Shown one piece after another: positions 25,196 to 35,039 of a stretch of 64,000 nt of DNA; position 1 is the stretch's first letter; the number at the start of each line of letters is the position of its first letter. This DNA comes from Vibrio sp. Isolate32 (GTDB lineage Bacteria > Pseudomonadota > Gammaproteobacteria > Enterobacterales > Vibrionaceae), in NCBI RefSeq assembly GCF_022397955.1, contig NZ_JAKEUQ010000009.1, positions 62,001 to 126,000 of the forward strand. The letters are read 5' to 3'. Made by a program: the position numbers and the translations under genes. A model generated the notes under the pieces. The model saw only the letters and a program-made list of their open reading frames with translations. It searched no databases and was not told the DNA's origin.

Positions 25196-26485
25196 ATGAC
25201 TAACACCACAACACCAACCAACTTCTCTGATCTTGGCTTAATCTCACCTTTGATGGCTCGTTTATCTGAGCTTGAATATCAACAGCCAACGCCTATCCAA
25301 GCGCAAGTTATTCCAAGTGTGTTAGCAGGACGCGATTTAATTGCAGGCGCAAATACCGGTTCAGGTAAAACCGCAGCATTTGCACTTCCACTGTTACAAA
25401 AGATTCATGAAGATGCACCTTTAGATCGTCGTTCGGGCAAAGGTAATTTCGTTTCTGGCCTAATATTAGTGCCTACTCGTGAACTTGCGAAGCAAGTAGC
25501 AGACAGCGTTAAATCTTACGCTGTGCATTTCAATGGCACGATTAAAACAGTTTGTGTGTTTGGTGGTGTATCAGTAAATACTCAGATGCAGGCGCTACGT
25601 GGCGGCACTGATATCTTGGTGGCAACGCCAGGTCGTTTACTTGACCTTATTTCAAGCAACGCAATCAAGCTAGACAAAGTTAAAACGTTAGTGCTTGATG
25701 AAGCTGACCGTATGTTGAGCCTTGGCTTCACAGAAGAACTAGACGCTATCTTGAAGCTTCTGCCAAGCAAGAAGCAAACTCTATTGTTCTCTGCGACGTT
25801 CCCAGAGCAAGTTCAAACGCTTACTCACGAACTACTTACTGACCCAATTGAAGTTCAACTTCAAAGCGCCAACGCGAGCACTCTAGTTCAACGTGTATTC
25901 GAAGTAGAAAAAGGCCGTAAGACTGCATTGTTAGCGCACCTGATTCAACAACACGAATGGCGCCAAGCACTGATCTTCGTAAACGCGAAGAACAGCTGTG
26001 AACACCTAGCAGACAAGCTTTATAAGCGCGGTATTATTGCAGAAGTCTTCCACGGCGATAAAGGGCAGGGTTCACGTACTCGTATCCTTGAAGATTTCAA
26101 ATCTGGCGAGATTGATGTTCTGATCGCGACAGACATCGCAGCACGTGGTCTGGATATCGAAAAGCTTCCAGTCGTTATTAACTTTGATTTACCGCGTAGC
26201 CCATCAGACTACATGCACCGTATTGGCCGAAGTGGTCGTGCGGGTGAGGTTGGTCTAGCGTTATCTCTGATCGATCACGAAGATTACCATCACTTCAAAA
26301 TCATCGAGAAGAAGAACAAGATTCGTCTTGAACGTGAGCAAATTGAGGGCTTTGAAGTGGATGAAGAAGCGACAGCTGAACTGATCGCAGCACTAAAACC
26401 TGTTGCGCCACCGGCTGGTACAGGCAAGAAGAAAAAGAAGAAGAAAGCTCCACAAAACCAAGATGTGTGGCTAAACAACAACTGA
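25196..26485 (+). CDS. DEAD-box RNA helicase
   Basis: Motifs are complete: Q motif TPIQAQVIP, motif I GANTGSGKT, PTRELAKQ, GG, TPGR, VLDEADRMLSLGF, LFSATFP, ALIFVNAKNSCEHLADKLYK, ATDIAARGLDI and HRIGRSGRAG. The C-terminus ends in a run of seven lysines (about residues 415-425) for RNA binding. The frame is open from 25109, but the domain begins a few residues after MTNTTTPTNFSDLGL, so ATG 25196 (429 residues) is preferred. It is a second RhlE/SrmB-like helicase in this window and only distantly similar to the one at 8.0-9.3 kb. Confidence 0.88.
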   Translation: MTNTTTPTNFSDLGLISPLMARLSELEYQQPTPIQAQVIPSVLAGRDLIAGANTGSGKTAAFALPLLQKIHEDAPLDRRSGKGNFVSGLILVPTRELAKQVADSVKSYAVHFNGTIKTVCVFGGVSVNTQMQALRGGTDILVATPGRLLDLISSNAIKLDKVKTLVLDEADRMLSLGFTEELDAILKLLPSKKQTLLFSATFPEQVQTLTHELLTDPIEVQLQSANASTLVQRVFEVEKGRKTALLAHLIQQHEWRQALIFVNAKNSCEHLADKLYKRGIIAEVFHGDKGQGSRTRILEDFKSGEIDVLIATDIAARGLDIEKLPVVINFDLPRSPSDYMHRIGRSGRAGEVGLALSLIDHEDYHHFKIIEKKNKIRLEREQIEGFEVDEEATAELIAALKPVAPPAGTGKKKKKKKAPQNQDVWLNNN

Positions 26486-26512
26486 TCCAGAATCAGTAAA
26501 CAATAGAGTATC

Positions 26513-26535
26513 CAAAGGCGCTAATCAGCGCCTTT
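26513..26535. terminator. Terminator between the helicase gene and aaeB
   Basis: AAAGGCGCT pairs with AGCGCCTTT around a short loop, followed by CTTG on the plus strand. It separates convergent genes and could serve both. Confidence 0.8.
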
Positions 26536-26578
26536 CTTGTTTTTCTTATCCCAAGTTAAGCTAATCCACGTAACGAGA

Positions 26579-27946
26579 TTAAGCGATACTCTTGACTCTA
26601 AAGAGGTCAGTAAATAATTTGCCTATCATCAAAATAATGAGCAGTGTGGTTAACATCAGCAATGGTGTTTGAATCTGATAAACCGGTGTTAGATTAAGTG
26701 CACCAGATGTAAGTACGACCAGCAGGTTTATCCCAAGTATTCGGTGCACCATAAGTTTAGGTGTCGCGAACACTTTCCATATCACTATGCTGTTGATGAA
26801 ATAGAACAGCGCCAATTGCCACAATTCAGTCATCATCGGCATGATAAAGATATATTGAAGCAAGATAACTGTGCCCGTACTAATAACACCAAAAAACGCG
26901 TCCTTAATAACACTTGGCGGCATAGTTGGAAGCATTGAAGAAAATATGCCTGCAATCATCGGGAAGATAAAACCACCCGGCACAGGCAGGTATATCCAAA
27001 CCAATAACGACGTGACGAACATCGAGACACCTTGTAAGACTTTTCTACCATCTTCATTAAGGTGTTGAACAAACGTACGGTGCTCATGGCGCCAAGAAAC
27101 GTTTTTTTTTTCAGTCATCACAAATGGCACGTCATCAATCAATGAAGAGTTTGGCGCCATTAACTCCAGTTTTTCCATTTTTTTGGTGAGAGCCGCCCAA
27201 TCAAGAGTTTGACTCATTTCATCTGAGGCAAGTTCAAGCAGACGATCTTGAATATGCGCCATTTCATTGATTCGTAAACGCCATGCGTGAATATTTTCTT
27301 TTAGGTGATAACTGCCAGTGAGCGGTAAATCCAACAGTTGATAGAGCTTTTCAATATTGGCGGTATTGGACTCTAAAGCTTCTATATCAAGGTTGTTGGT
27401 ATCGCGCATTGCTGCGATCAGTGTTTCTCTGCTCGTTTCAAATCGTTGTACGAAGTTTTGTTCAGTGTTTACGGGCCAGATTAGACGATAAACAATCGAG
27501 AAGGTGATAACACCTAATAGAGTTTCTTGTATTCGTAGCACCGCAAAATAGAATGTAATTTGGTTATCGAACCCCCCCATGCAAGAGATGATTGAGCAAA
27601 CTGCAAAGCCTATAGAAAAGACATAACCGTATTTTTCATCACTCGACATAAAGATGCATGTACCTAGAAATAAGGTGAAAAACATCAGGAATAGAAAACG
27701 GTCTTGCGAAAACATCGCAATCAAGAAAAAGGCGTAGCCAGTTCCTAACAAGGTGCCCATTAATCGGTTATGGCCTTTGTTTATTGAATGAGCAAAGCTC
27801 TCGTTCAGTGCCATGACCGCAACCGCAATCGCCGCCCAATAGGGTTTCTCCCATTGAAACCACAACGCAACACAGATAGATATGACAATAGCGAGAGCCG
27901 CTTTAATGGCTTCTTTGGTTGATGCACTGAACATAAAGACATCCAA
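26579..27946 (-). CDS. aaeB: FUSC-family exporter, AaeB-like
   Basis: The 455-residue protein has two clusters of membrane helices around a soluble helical middle (about 165-300). It shows the FUSC features PYWAAIAVAVMALNESFAHS and GTLLGTGYAFFLIAMF near the N-terminus. It is shorter than E. coli AaeB (655 residues) but has the same operon order: aaeX, aaeA, aaeB with divergent LysR aaeR. With the adaptor it should export aromatic carboxylic acids across the envelope. Its start abuts the adaptor stop (27947), so translation is coupled. Confidence 0.85.
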   Translation of the reverse strand: MDVFMFSASTKEAIKAALAIVISICVALWFQWEKPYWAAIAVAVMALNESFAHSINKGHNRLMGTLLGTGYAFFLIAMFSQDRFLFLMFFTLFLGTCIFMSSDEKYGYVFSIGFAVCSIISCMGGFDNQITFYFAVLRIQETLLGVITFSIVYRLIWPVNTEQNFVQRFETSRETLIAAMRDTNNLDIEALESNTANIEKLYQLLDLPLTGSYHLKENIHAWRLRINEMAHIQDRLLELASDEMSQTLDWAALTKKMEKLELMAPNSSLIDDVPFVMTEKKNVSWRHEHRTFVQHLNEDGRKVLQGVSMFVTSLLVWIYLPVPGGFIFPMIAGIFSSMLPTMPPSVIKDAFFGVISTGTVILLQYIFIMPMMTELWQLALFYFINSIVIWKVFATPKLMVHRILGINLLVVLTSGALNLTPVYQIQTPLLMLTTLLIILMIGKLFTDLFRVKSIA

Positions 27947-28807
27947 CTATTTGATTATTTTGAGCGAAGCTGTCATGCCAACACGAAGTTGTAAGTCTTC
28001 AGGCAGGTTATCGAGCTCTACTTTGATTGGTATGCGTTGAGCAAGGCGAATCCATTGAAAGTTTGGGTTCACGTTAGGAAGAAGGTCATTACCAGTGCTG
28101 CCGTCTTGTGTTGCAATACCAAACCCAATGCTTTTGATATGACCCTCTAATTGAATATCGTTATGCATCATGAGAGTGACAACAGCTTTGTCGTTTGGGC
28201 CAACATTAACCAGATCAGTTTCTTTGAAATAACCTTCGATCCAGAAACTGTCTTCATCGATCAACGCAACTACCGGTGTATTGGCGATCACTTGAGAGCC
28301 TTCTCGTAGGTTTAAGTTCGTGATGTAACCGTTTGTTGGCGCGTACACTTTGGTGTATTCAAGATTTAAATGCGCTTCTTCAACGTTGGCTTTTGCTAGT
28401 GCAACGTTAGCTGCGTTTGTCTCAACTGCGTTATTCAGGTTATTCAACGTCAGCACTGGCATTGCGCCAGGCGTTCTCTTTTCTAAGTTCAACGCGCGTT
28501 GCTCTTCGTTTTTAGCTTTTGCTAAGAGCGCGCGAGCCTGTTTCTGTGCCGCCAACGCTTTATTGTAGGCCGCTTGATAAATGCTTGGGTCGATCTCAAA
28601 CAGTAAGTCGCCTTTAGCCACCTGTGAGTTGTCCTCAATATGGACTTTAGTCACTTGCCCTGTAACTCGGGGAGTAATTGAAACTATGTAAGCGCTGACT
28701 TGACCATCTCTAGTCCAGGGGGTACTCGAATAAGATTGGTAATAGCTATAAACCACAGAGCTTGCAGCAACGACCAGTAGTAGCGTGATGAGATAACGTT
28801 TAATCAA
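27947..28807 (-). CDS. aaeA: HlyD/MFP adaptor, AaeA-like
   Basis: The 286-residue protein has an N-terminal membrane anchor (YLITLLLVVAASSVVYSYYQ), then YIVSITPRVTGQVTKVHIED and SQVAKGDLLFEIDP (first lipoyl half), and a coiled-coil hairpin. The second half is YTKVYAPTNGYITNLNLREG and SQVIANTPVVALID. This is the standard inner-membrane adaptor of FUSC exporters. It sits between aaeX and aaeB, ten bases past the aaeX stop. Confidence 0.9.
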   Translation of the reverse strand: MIKRYLITLLLVVAASSVVYSYYQSYSSTPWTRDGQVSAYIVSITPRVTGQVTKVHIEDNSQVAKGDLLFEIDPSIYQAAYNKALAAQKQARALLAKAKNEEQRALNLEKRTPGAMPVLTLNNLNNAVETNAANVALAKANVEEAHLNLEYTKVYAPTNGYITNLNLREGSQVIANTPVVALIDEDSFWIEGYFKETDLVNVGPNDKAVVTLMMHNDIQLEGHIKSIGFGIATQDGSTGNDLLPNVNPNFQWIRLAQRIPIKVELDNLPEDLQLRVGMTASLKIIK

Positions 28808-28817
28808 GGTTAGTGCC

Positions 28818-29030
28818 TCAGAAAATGGTAATGAATTGGCCGATAACGCCGACGAAAATCACGATTAGGCTTAATTCGGCAATTGCAGGAAAAGCGACAT
28901 ATTTATGTAGCCCAAGTTTTGTTGCGATTGAGCCAGTCAGTATCGTCAATACATACGCTAACGCGATAACCAATAGTAAAGGAGGGAAATAGATTTCACC
29001 CCACACGAGTTCATGCGGCATTGTGTTCAT
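28818..29030 (-). CDS. aaeX: DUF1656 small membrane protein, AaeX-like
   Basis: The family-like protein starts MNTMPHELVWGEIYFPPLLL and continues with two membrane helices, for about 70 residues. The open frame reaches 29174, but the upstream part is not conserved in character and would overlap the promoter, so ATG 29030 is preferred. AaeX/DUF1656 proteins precede adaptor and FUSC genes in many exporters. Their role is unknown. Confidence 0.85.
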   Translation of the reverse strand: MNTMPHELVWGEIYFPPLLLVIALAYVLTILTGSIATKLGLHKYVAFPAIAELSLIVIFVGVIGQFITIF

Positions 29031-29228
29031 GGGTTTGTCTCTATCGTTTTGAGAAGGTAACGATAACGGAAGTAGTGCAATGTTAATAATCGTATATAGA
29101 GGACCAGATCCATCAAAAGTAAGTAAATTTGGGTATATACTAGAGAGTAAGGTTGTAAACGGGTAAAAGAGCAATCGCTATCTCTTACTCTGAATTCAAT
29201 GAATTATTAAGAAACGAAGCACATCAAC

Positions 29229-30143
29229 ATGAATTTTAGTATTGAACAACTTCTCGCGTTTGTGACTGTCTATGAACAGCTTTCGTTCAGTAAAGCCGCG
29301 ATAAAGCTCAATAAACACAGAACGACCGTGGGTCAGGTGATTACAAACTTGGAAGATCATCTGGCGGTGAATCTTTTTGAAAGAGTCGGGCGCTCTGTTG
29401 AACCAACAGAGGACGGGCACCTCCTTTATCACTACGCAAAACAGACGATTGAGCAAGCACGTACTTTTGATAAGGTGGCGTTGAGCCTTTCTTATGGTGG
29501 GTTAGAGAAAATAACAATCGCGTATTCTAGTTTCGTTCCTCAACGTGTGTTGGTCGATATACGTAAACGACTTAAGCACGATTACCCAATGATGCGAGTG
29601 AACTTTCTGGTTAGGAATAAGAACGAAATTAAACAAGGAATACAAAGTGGGGAATATCACTTTGGACTTGTGAATGCTCACAATAGCCGGGCGATGCATA
29701 GTTTTGATTCTACTTTCCTTGGGCATTTTGAGTTCTACCCATTCGGACAGAAAGGGGGAGAACTCTCACATATCGATAAAGACGAAGTATTAGTGGCACT
29801 AAGGAACTCTAAACAATTCGTATTGAAGTCTCTTATTGACGAAGGTATGTCTGAAAAGATTATCGTGAGCTCTGACTATGAAGAGCTCGATCAGCTTTCG
29901 TTAATGATCAAAATGCTTGAAGAGGGTTTTGGGTGGGCACTTCTTCCTAAGGCATTTTTTACCGCCTCTGAATTTTCAAAACATTCAATAGAGCCCATTC
30001 ACTCTGCGCAAATGGTGGAAGGATTCAAATTTGGATTTGCGTTGTGGTGCCCGCACTCAAAACAAGTCAGTGGTATCAAAGGCTCTTTGGTGTCTGTCAT
30101 TAAGGAGTACCGTGAGCAACTTATTGATAGTCTTAAGCCGTGA
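29229..30143 (+). CDS. aaeR: LysR-family regulator, AaeR-like
   Basis: The 304-residue protein has an N-terminal LysR DNA-binding domain (IEQLLAFVTVYEQLSFSKAA, then LNKHRTTVGQVITNLEDHLA). An effector domain follows. It is divergent from aaeXAB with a 198-bp shared promoter region, the same layout as in E. coli, where AaeR activates the exporter with aromatic acids. The identity as AaeR comes mainly from this context. Confidence 0.85.
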   Translation: MNFSIEQLLAFVTVYEQLSFSKAAIKLNKHRTTVGQVITNLEDHLAVNLFERVGRSVEPTEDGHLLYHYAKQTIEQARTFDKVALSLSYGGLEKITIAYSSFVPQRVLVDIRKRLKHDYPMMRVNFLVRNKNEIKQGIQSGEYHFGLVNAHNSRAMHSFDSTFLGHFEFYPFGQKGGELSHIDKDEVLVALRNSKQFVLKSLIDEGMSEKIIVSSDYEELDQLSLMIKMLEEGFGWALLPKAFFTASEFSKHSIEPIHSAQMVEGFKFGFALWCPHSKQVSGIKGSLVSVIKEYREQLIDSLKP

Positions 30144-30157
30144 AAATTTGAGATATT

Positions 30158-30190
30158 AAAAAGGCGCTAATTATTCATTAGCGCCTTTTT
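30158..30190. terminator. Terminator between aaeR and yjdM
   Basis: AAAAAGGCGCTAA pairs with TTAGCGCCTTTTT around a 7-nt loop, between convergent genes. It can act in both directions. Confidence 0.93.
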
Positions 30191-30215
30191 AGATTTTGTT
30201 CAGCTTAAAGAAGAA

Positions 30216-30773
30216 TTACTTCTTGCGGCAGAACTCAGCGATTACGTACATTGATTGACCGCCGTTTGTTTTACCAGAAACAAGCTTAGGATCGTCACCA
30301 ACGCTGATACCACGGATAACAGTACCTTGCTTAATCACTTGGTTAGTACCTTTGATTGGCAGGTCTTTGATTACTGTTACGTCGTCACCTTTCTTAAGTT
30401 CAACGCCGTTTACATCAAGCGGTTTGTCATCAGCAGACATGCCGATTTGAGCCCAAACAGATGTTTCTTCTTCCATGTACATCATGTCTAGCGCGTCTTG
30501 AGCCCAGCTCTCTGAGTTAAGACGAGTTAGTTGGCGCCATGCTGTTACTTGAACAGGGGCTTCTTGGCTCCACATGCTGTCAGTTAGGCAGCGCCAGTGG
30601 TTAATATCTTTAGGCTCGTCAATCTCACCAAGACATTTGTCACATACCATGATGCCGTGATCCACTGTTACGTGGCTGTGTGGCGGTACTGCGTATGCAG
30701 TAAGAGAAGAATCAGAACCACATAGTTCACATTTAGATTGGCAGCGTTCTAGCATAGTAGCTTCAGAAGACAT
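30216..30773 (-). CDS. yjdM: PhnA-domain zinc-ribbon protein, YjdM-like
   Basis: The 185-residue protein has an N-terminal zinc ribbon (CQSKCELCGSD, then VCDKCLGE). The C-terminal PhnA domain shows VELKKGDDVTVIKDLPIKG and IKQGTVIRGISVGDDPKLV, ending VIAEFCRKK. PhnA/YjdM was once linked to phosphonate use, but its function is not established. There is no phn operon here. A promoter region lies at 30774-31002 together with a terminator for the next gene. Confidence 0.9.
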   Translation of the reverse strand: MSSEATMLERCQSKCELCGSDSSLTAYAVPPHSHVTVDHGIMVCDKCLGEIDEPKDINHWRCLTDSMWSQEAPVQVTAWRQLTRLNSESWAQDALDMMYMEEETSVWAQIGMSADDKPLDVNGVELKKGDDVTVIKDLPIKGTNQVIKQGTVIRGISVGDDPKLVSGKTNGGQSMYVIAEFCRKK

Positions 30774-30948
30774 AATGGACTCACATTTATTAGGTATTAA
30801 TTTACGGGGCTATTATCCACTTTATTTAAAATAAAGAAAGAGGTCGTACGGTATTCTGTCTTGATTAATTTTAGCCGAGATCAACCATTTGTGTTTTAAA
30901 GTTTTATGCAAACGGTTAACTAGGCGTAGGTAAAGATTGCGGATACAA

Positions 30949-30974
30949 AAATGCCAGCGGCTAGGCTGGCATTT
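30949..30974 (-). terminator. Terminator after volA
   Basis: AAATGCCAGC pairs with GCTGGCATTT around a 6-nt loop. On the minus strand it is followed by TTTTGT, as expected for the fadL-volA transcript. Confidence 0.85.
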
Positions 30975-31002
30975 GGTTTCAGTGAAAAAACTTAAGTTTT
31001 AC

Positions 31003-33423
31003 TTATTCCAATAGAGCATCTGGTGCTGCTGCATCAAGGATATCCGATTCTAAGAAATCAGCTACTTGAGCTCTCATCGATAGGGTATGAGCGGCATCAG
31101 AAAGGTCTGCTTGCGGTCCAATTATCGTGGAATGCTTAGCTGTAGCATTGTATTGAACAAACACGCGGTTTCCAGTTAAGGGGGTAGCTTTTGTAGAGTC
31201 ATCCAACCCTAAAGTTGCATCTAATCCTTCTGAACCAACAAACGAAGCCGTGTAAGACAATGGTTCATCGTTATCATCACTACCATTGTTTGGCACCGTT
31301 TCATCATTTTGCGACTGTATCAACAACGTTGGATAGTTAGAGCTAAATGATGACAGATCCTCTGTGTTTGCAAGTGAATGTGGATCGACCGTGTCAATAA
31401 GGGTTTGAGCAGCGACTTTAAATGCAACTAATTCAGTTTCAATTGCTGCAGCGCTAGTTGGATTTCCAGTAGCAAAAGCGGTGTAACAGTCACCATCTTC
31501 AATGTTGTTGGTCGCGCAAGCTGTAGCGACTGAATCCCTGTAAGCCGTATTCAGCTGCTTAGCTAAATTATGTTTAATTTCAGGGCCAAACGTTTCAGAA
31601 GCAAACAATAATTCAGCTATGTGACCACCTGAATTAGCATATACCGCAGAGCTAAACTTATGTGTACCACCAAACTCGGCGGTCGCGACCGAAGTAAAGC
31701 CGGTAATCCCGCCTAAAGAATGCCCCATGAATTTAACATTCGCATCAGACGCACTTACGTTTGCTAATGGTGTACCCGTAAAGTCATTACTCACTTTTTC
31801 AAGCGCCATTCGAAGGCCAATTACATCCAGTGCACTTTGACGGATATTGTCCCGGGCAACAGGTAAAGCACTTAGATTCAGATAGTAAAGAGCATTATCG
31901 TTAGTTGATATCGCACCGCCAGAAAGTGAGCGCGAGCCGTGAATAGGGTGATCAATGGCTATAACTGCAAGCCCCTGTGCTGTTAAATTAGCAGCGAAGG
32001 CATATGCATTTTCTTTTACAGTGGTAATACCATGCTGATAAATGACGACACCTGAAGGTGTGCCAGTTGTCGGTGTAAACAAAATAACGTCAACAGCTTC
32101 GAGTGATTTAATTTGTGGTATTGGTGAATACTGAGTAACGATGCGCTCACTATCTAGTGGAGTGCCGCTTGCGTCCTTGGTAAGGGTTTTCCCCATCAAT
32201 GTAGTCACATCAGCGGCACTAAGATTGGTTGGATCTAGACCTAGTTTAACCAATTCTGCACCCACAAAAGAGCTTATAGAGCTGTCTGTTAATGCACTTT
32301 TTATGATCGCTAAACTGTCCAATGCTGATGCAAATGGTGTGGTAGAAAATTTAGCCGGATTTGTTTCAAGGAAATATGGGAGTTGGACTGTACCTTTAGT
32401 CACATTTACTGATGAAGTACTGATACCGCCATTTGAGTAAAGTAGGTTGATCCCACCGATTAAAGTCGCAGTTTCCGTAGCATCATTATTTCCGAGATAT
32501 TTTTTAAAATTGGCATCAGCAGCAATTGCTGTGTCAAATAATTGCGTTGATGACGAATCAAAAACAAGACTATAAGCGGCCGTTAAATCAACATTATTTG
32601 GATTAGCACTACCATTCCAGTATGTGGAAAGTGGCGCGCCTGCATCTACCATTCCACCAATTAATGACGCAGTAGAGGCAAGTACATCACCTACTGAGGT
32701 AGTGGTGAACCAAGCTGAATAGACGATTTTCTTAGCATCTACCCCAACGGTAGCAGCTATAGCTTCTTGGCCTTTGATCAGGGTTTGAGCACTGGCTAAA
32801 TCACCTGTTGAGTACGTTTTTGTATCAGTTTTTAGCGCTGCATAGCTTTGGGACGTACCTACTGGGTTTCCATTTATATCTGTCACTTCATCAGTAATAA
32901 CAAGTAAGTACTCAGACTTTTCGTCGAACGGAGTATTCGGTGTGATAGCTAAGTTTGAACCCGCTTTGTAAACTGTGTAATCCGAAGTAGGTACGGGTGT
33001 TGGTATTGGAGCAGTTGAAGATGTATCGGTTAACTTTTTAGAAAGCTTTAGTAGTGTTACACCGGAAGTAACGATACCAGTAGCATCACCGAAGCCATCA
33101 CCTTCAAACTCGATATAAATAGGCATACTTGTCGAAAAGCCGTCAGCATAATTGAGTGCAGCTTTCGGGTTCGAAATGCTATCATCCCCACCAGTTGGAA
33201 TAGCTAAAGTACCATCTGTGGAGTCAAACAACAGGTTATTGTTTAAAGGTACAGACGCATTGCTACCTTGCAATAACATTTTTTGTGTTGTTGCTCTTGC
33301 TAAAGATGTTTCTAGGTAAGCTTCAAGTTGTTGATTACTTGTGCCTGAACTCTCAGTGTTGTCACCACAACCTGCCAACAGAATCGCGGAACATAATAGA
33401 GAAATCTTAAAGTTACGTTTCAT
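31003..33423 (-). CDS. volA: VolA/Pla-1-type surface lipase lipoprotein
   Basis: The protein of about 806 residues starts MKRNFKISLLCSAILLAGCG with a lipobox (LAGC), so it is a lipoprotein. The catalytic centre is the nucleophile elbow GHSLGG in KFMGHSLGGITGF (about residue 560). A VVIYQHGITTVKENAYAFAA segment forms the oxyanion region. This is the Pla-1/cef/VolA lipase family. In V. cholerae VolA is a surface lysophospholipase A that releases fatty acids for uptake by a FadL encoded next to it. The same pair occurs here, with 13 bp between genes. The frame extends upstream into fadL, but the lipoprotein start at 33423 with GGGA upstream is clearly correct. Confidence 0.9.
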   Translation of the reverse strand: MKRNFKISLLCSAILLAGCGDNTESSGTSNQQLEAYLETSLARATTQKMLLQGSNASVPLNNNLLFDSTDGTLAIPTGGDDSISNPKAALNYADGFSTSMPIYIEFEGDGFGDATGIVTSGVTLLKLSKKLTDTSSTAPIPTPVPTSDYTVYKAGSNLAITPNTPFDEKSEYLLVITDEVTDINGNPVGTSQSYAALKTDTKTYSTGDLASAQTLIKGQEAIAATVGVDAKKIVYSAWFTTTSVGDVLASTASLIGGMVDAGAPLSTYWNGSANPNNVDLTAAYSLVFDSSSTQLFDTAIAADANFKKYLGNNDATETATLIGGINLLYSNGGISTSSVNVTKGTVQLPYFLETNPAKFSTTPFASALDSLAIIKSALTDSSISSFVGAELVKLGLDPTNLSAADVTTLMGKTLTKDASGTPLDSERIVTQYSPIPQIKSLEAVDVILFTPTTGTPSGVVIYQHGITTVKENAYAFAANLTAQGLAVIAIDHPIHGSRSLSGGAISTNDNALYYLNLSALPVARDNIRQSALDVIGLRMALEKVSNDFTGTPLANVSASDANVKFMGHSLGGITGFTSVATAEFGGTHKFSSAVYANSGGHIAELLFASETFGPEIKHNLAKQLNTAYRDSVATACATNNIEDGDCYTAFATGNPTSAAAIETELVAFKVAAQTLIDTVDPHSLANTEDLSSFSSNYPTLLIQSQNDETVPNNGSDDNDEPLSYTASFVGSEGLDATLGLDDSTKATPLTGNRVFVQYNATAKHSTIIGPQADLSDAAHTLSMRAQVADFLESDILDAAAPDALLE

Positions 33424-33436
33424 AGTAAATCCCGAA

Positions 33437-34681
33437 TTAGTTAAATGTGTAGTTAAGCTGAACTGAAGAAAGGTAGGCTGTGCCTTCAGCTTCGAACGTT
33501 CTTTCTTGTTGGCTGCCATTTGTTTCCGTGAATTCACCGTCGTCACTCACTACCAACGCAAAACCAGCATCTAAGGTCATGTTTTCACTCCAAGCGTAAG
33601 TGAAACCAGCGCTATACCACATACGATCACTGTCGGGGATACTCAGAGTTGCTTCACCAGCTTGTTCGTCATATGCGTAACCAGCTCTCAATGCCCACTG
33701 AGCGTTTAACTGATAAGTTGCACCTACTGAATATCGATTGTTGTCGTCATATTTTTCTGGTTTATAGAAACATTGACCAGCTATTCCATCATTACATTGA
33801 GGGCTTGTCGCTTTTAGCTCTTTAAAAGTGCTCCAGTCCGTTTGTTGCCAACCGTAATGGATAGCCCAATGTTCATTAAGTTGGTGGAATGCGGATAGTT
33901 CAATAATTGCAGGCAGCTCAATTTGCAAGCGTCCGTCAACTTTCGGGGCAGTTGCTCTATTTGAGTCATAACTTGTGAATTCCCCGTCATCAAAATCAAG
34001 GTCAACTTTAGAGCGGTAACCAATACTAAAACGGTTATTTTCGTTTAGCTCATACATCGCTGCAACGTTCCAGCCGTAGCCAAAAGTTTCGCCTGTCATA
34101 CCAATAAGGTTGTCAGATGCATTTCCTCCAATCCACGGAGCAAGTGCTCCTTTGTGACGCGTGAGCTCTGCTTCCGCATACACCAGATTCAGGCCGCCAC
34201 CGATACTGAATGAGTTGTTGATTCGGTAAGCGATATTTGGGTTTAAATTGACAGATAGTAATGACGTATCACCAGCCATATCTCCAGCTGCTATATCATT
34301 CGGGTAATCTGTAGCTACACCATAGTTGGTAAACATACCAATACCCCAAGCCCACTTCTCATTGATCGGACTAATATAATAAGCTGCAGGTGCCACTTGT
34401 AACGGGGCAACGTCTTTTGAATGTTCTTTTGCATCTACGTCATAAACGTTAACCTCTGGATCAACAATAGAAACCGCGCCTGAAAACTGGGCTGTATCAA
34501 ATAGGGTCATTGCAGCGGGGTTTCTTGCTAGTACACTTGCGTTGTCAGCTACTGCACCTTCACCTGAGAACGAGCGACCAAGACCTGAGGCTGAATGCTC
34601 AGCAACTTGGAAGCCAGCGGCAAGTGAATTACATGCAAATAGTACTGACAGTGAAACGAGAGAGCGTTGTATTGTTTTCAT
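33437..34681 (-). CDS. fadL: FadL-family outer-membrane long-chain fatty acid porin
   Basis: The 414-residue protein has a signal peptide (MKTIQRSLVSLSVLFACNSL, then AAG) and the FadL N-terminal plug motif GFQVAEHSASGLGRSFSGEG followed by NPAAMTLFD. Beta-strand repeats follow, ending in an aromatic residue pair (VQLNYTFN) as for barrel proteins. It should take up long-chain fatty acids released by the downstream VolA lipase. The start chosen has GGAGG eight bases upstream; a longer frame begins 17 codons earlier without such a site. Confidence 0.92.
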   Translation of the reverse strand: MKTIQRSLVSLSVLFACNSLAAGFQVAEHSASGLGRSFSGEGAVADNASVLARNPAAMTLFDTAQFSGAVSIVDPEVNVYDVDAKEHSKDVAPLQVAPAAYYISPINEKWAWGIGMFTNYGVATDYPNDIAAGDMAGDTSLLSVNLNPNIAYRINNSFSIGGGLNLVYAEAELTRHKGALAPWIGGNASDNLIGMTGETFGYGWNVAAMYELNENNRFSIGYRSKVDLDFDDGEFTSYDSNRATAPKVDGRLQIELPAIIELSAFHQLNEHWAIHYGWQQTDWSTFKELKATSPQCNDGIAGQCFYKPEKYDDNNRYSVGATYQLNAQWALRAGYAYDEQAGEATLSIPDSDRMWYSAGFTYAWSENMTLDAGFALVVSDDGEFTETNGSQQERTFEAEGTAYLSSVQLNYTFN

Positions 34682-35039
34682 CCTTGACCCTCCTAGGGCA
34701 TCAAATTTCATTATTCTTGTTTGAAAACACACTGAGCATTTTTAGCGTTGAAGCTCTAATGTTAACAATATGTTAGGTTGGTGTTTCATATAAAGTCAAA
34801 GAAAGAGTTGCTATTTTGTGAACTTATATTTTTGAGGGGCGGCACTTTAACATCAATATTATATATACAATCAATGATTTATTTGTGGTTGGAGGTGTGA
34901 CCAGAGCATTTATGCACCGCTGCAGTATAAATAGTGTTCAATAGCTCAATATGTAACGATTTTGTTTCTGTTTACCGACATTCCCTAAATCGGCATAATA
35001 TCGGCTCATTTTGATGGTCATTTAATTGGAATTTATAGT
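34682..35039. promoter_or_regulatory. Divergent promoter region of fadL and the M50 protease gene
   Basis: This 358-bp AT-rich spacer has no ORF. On the minus strand CTGGTCACACCTC (34892-34904) matches most of the core of the FadR operator consensus CTGGTCNGACCAG, with three mismatches. A FadR site would make sense before fadL, but it is 211 bp from the start and the match is partial. Confidence 0.4.

Noticed and set aside
26290..26481. Minus-strand ORF with a Phe run
   Set aside because: It is the complement of the lysine-rich helicase tail.
28350..28568. Plus-strand ORF rich in Ala, Cys and Phe
   Set aside because: It is the antisense shadow of the coiled-coil part of the AaeA-like adaptor, whose Ala/Lys/Glu repeats give a long open frame on the other strand.
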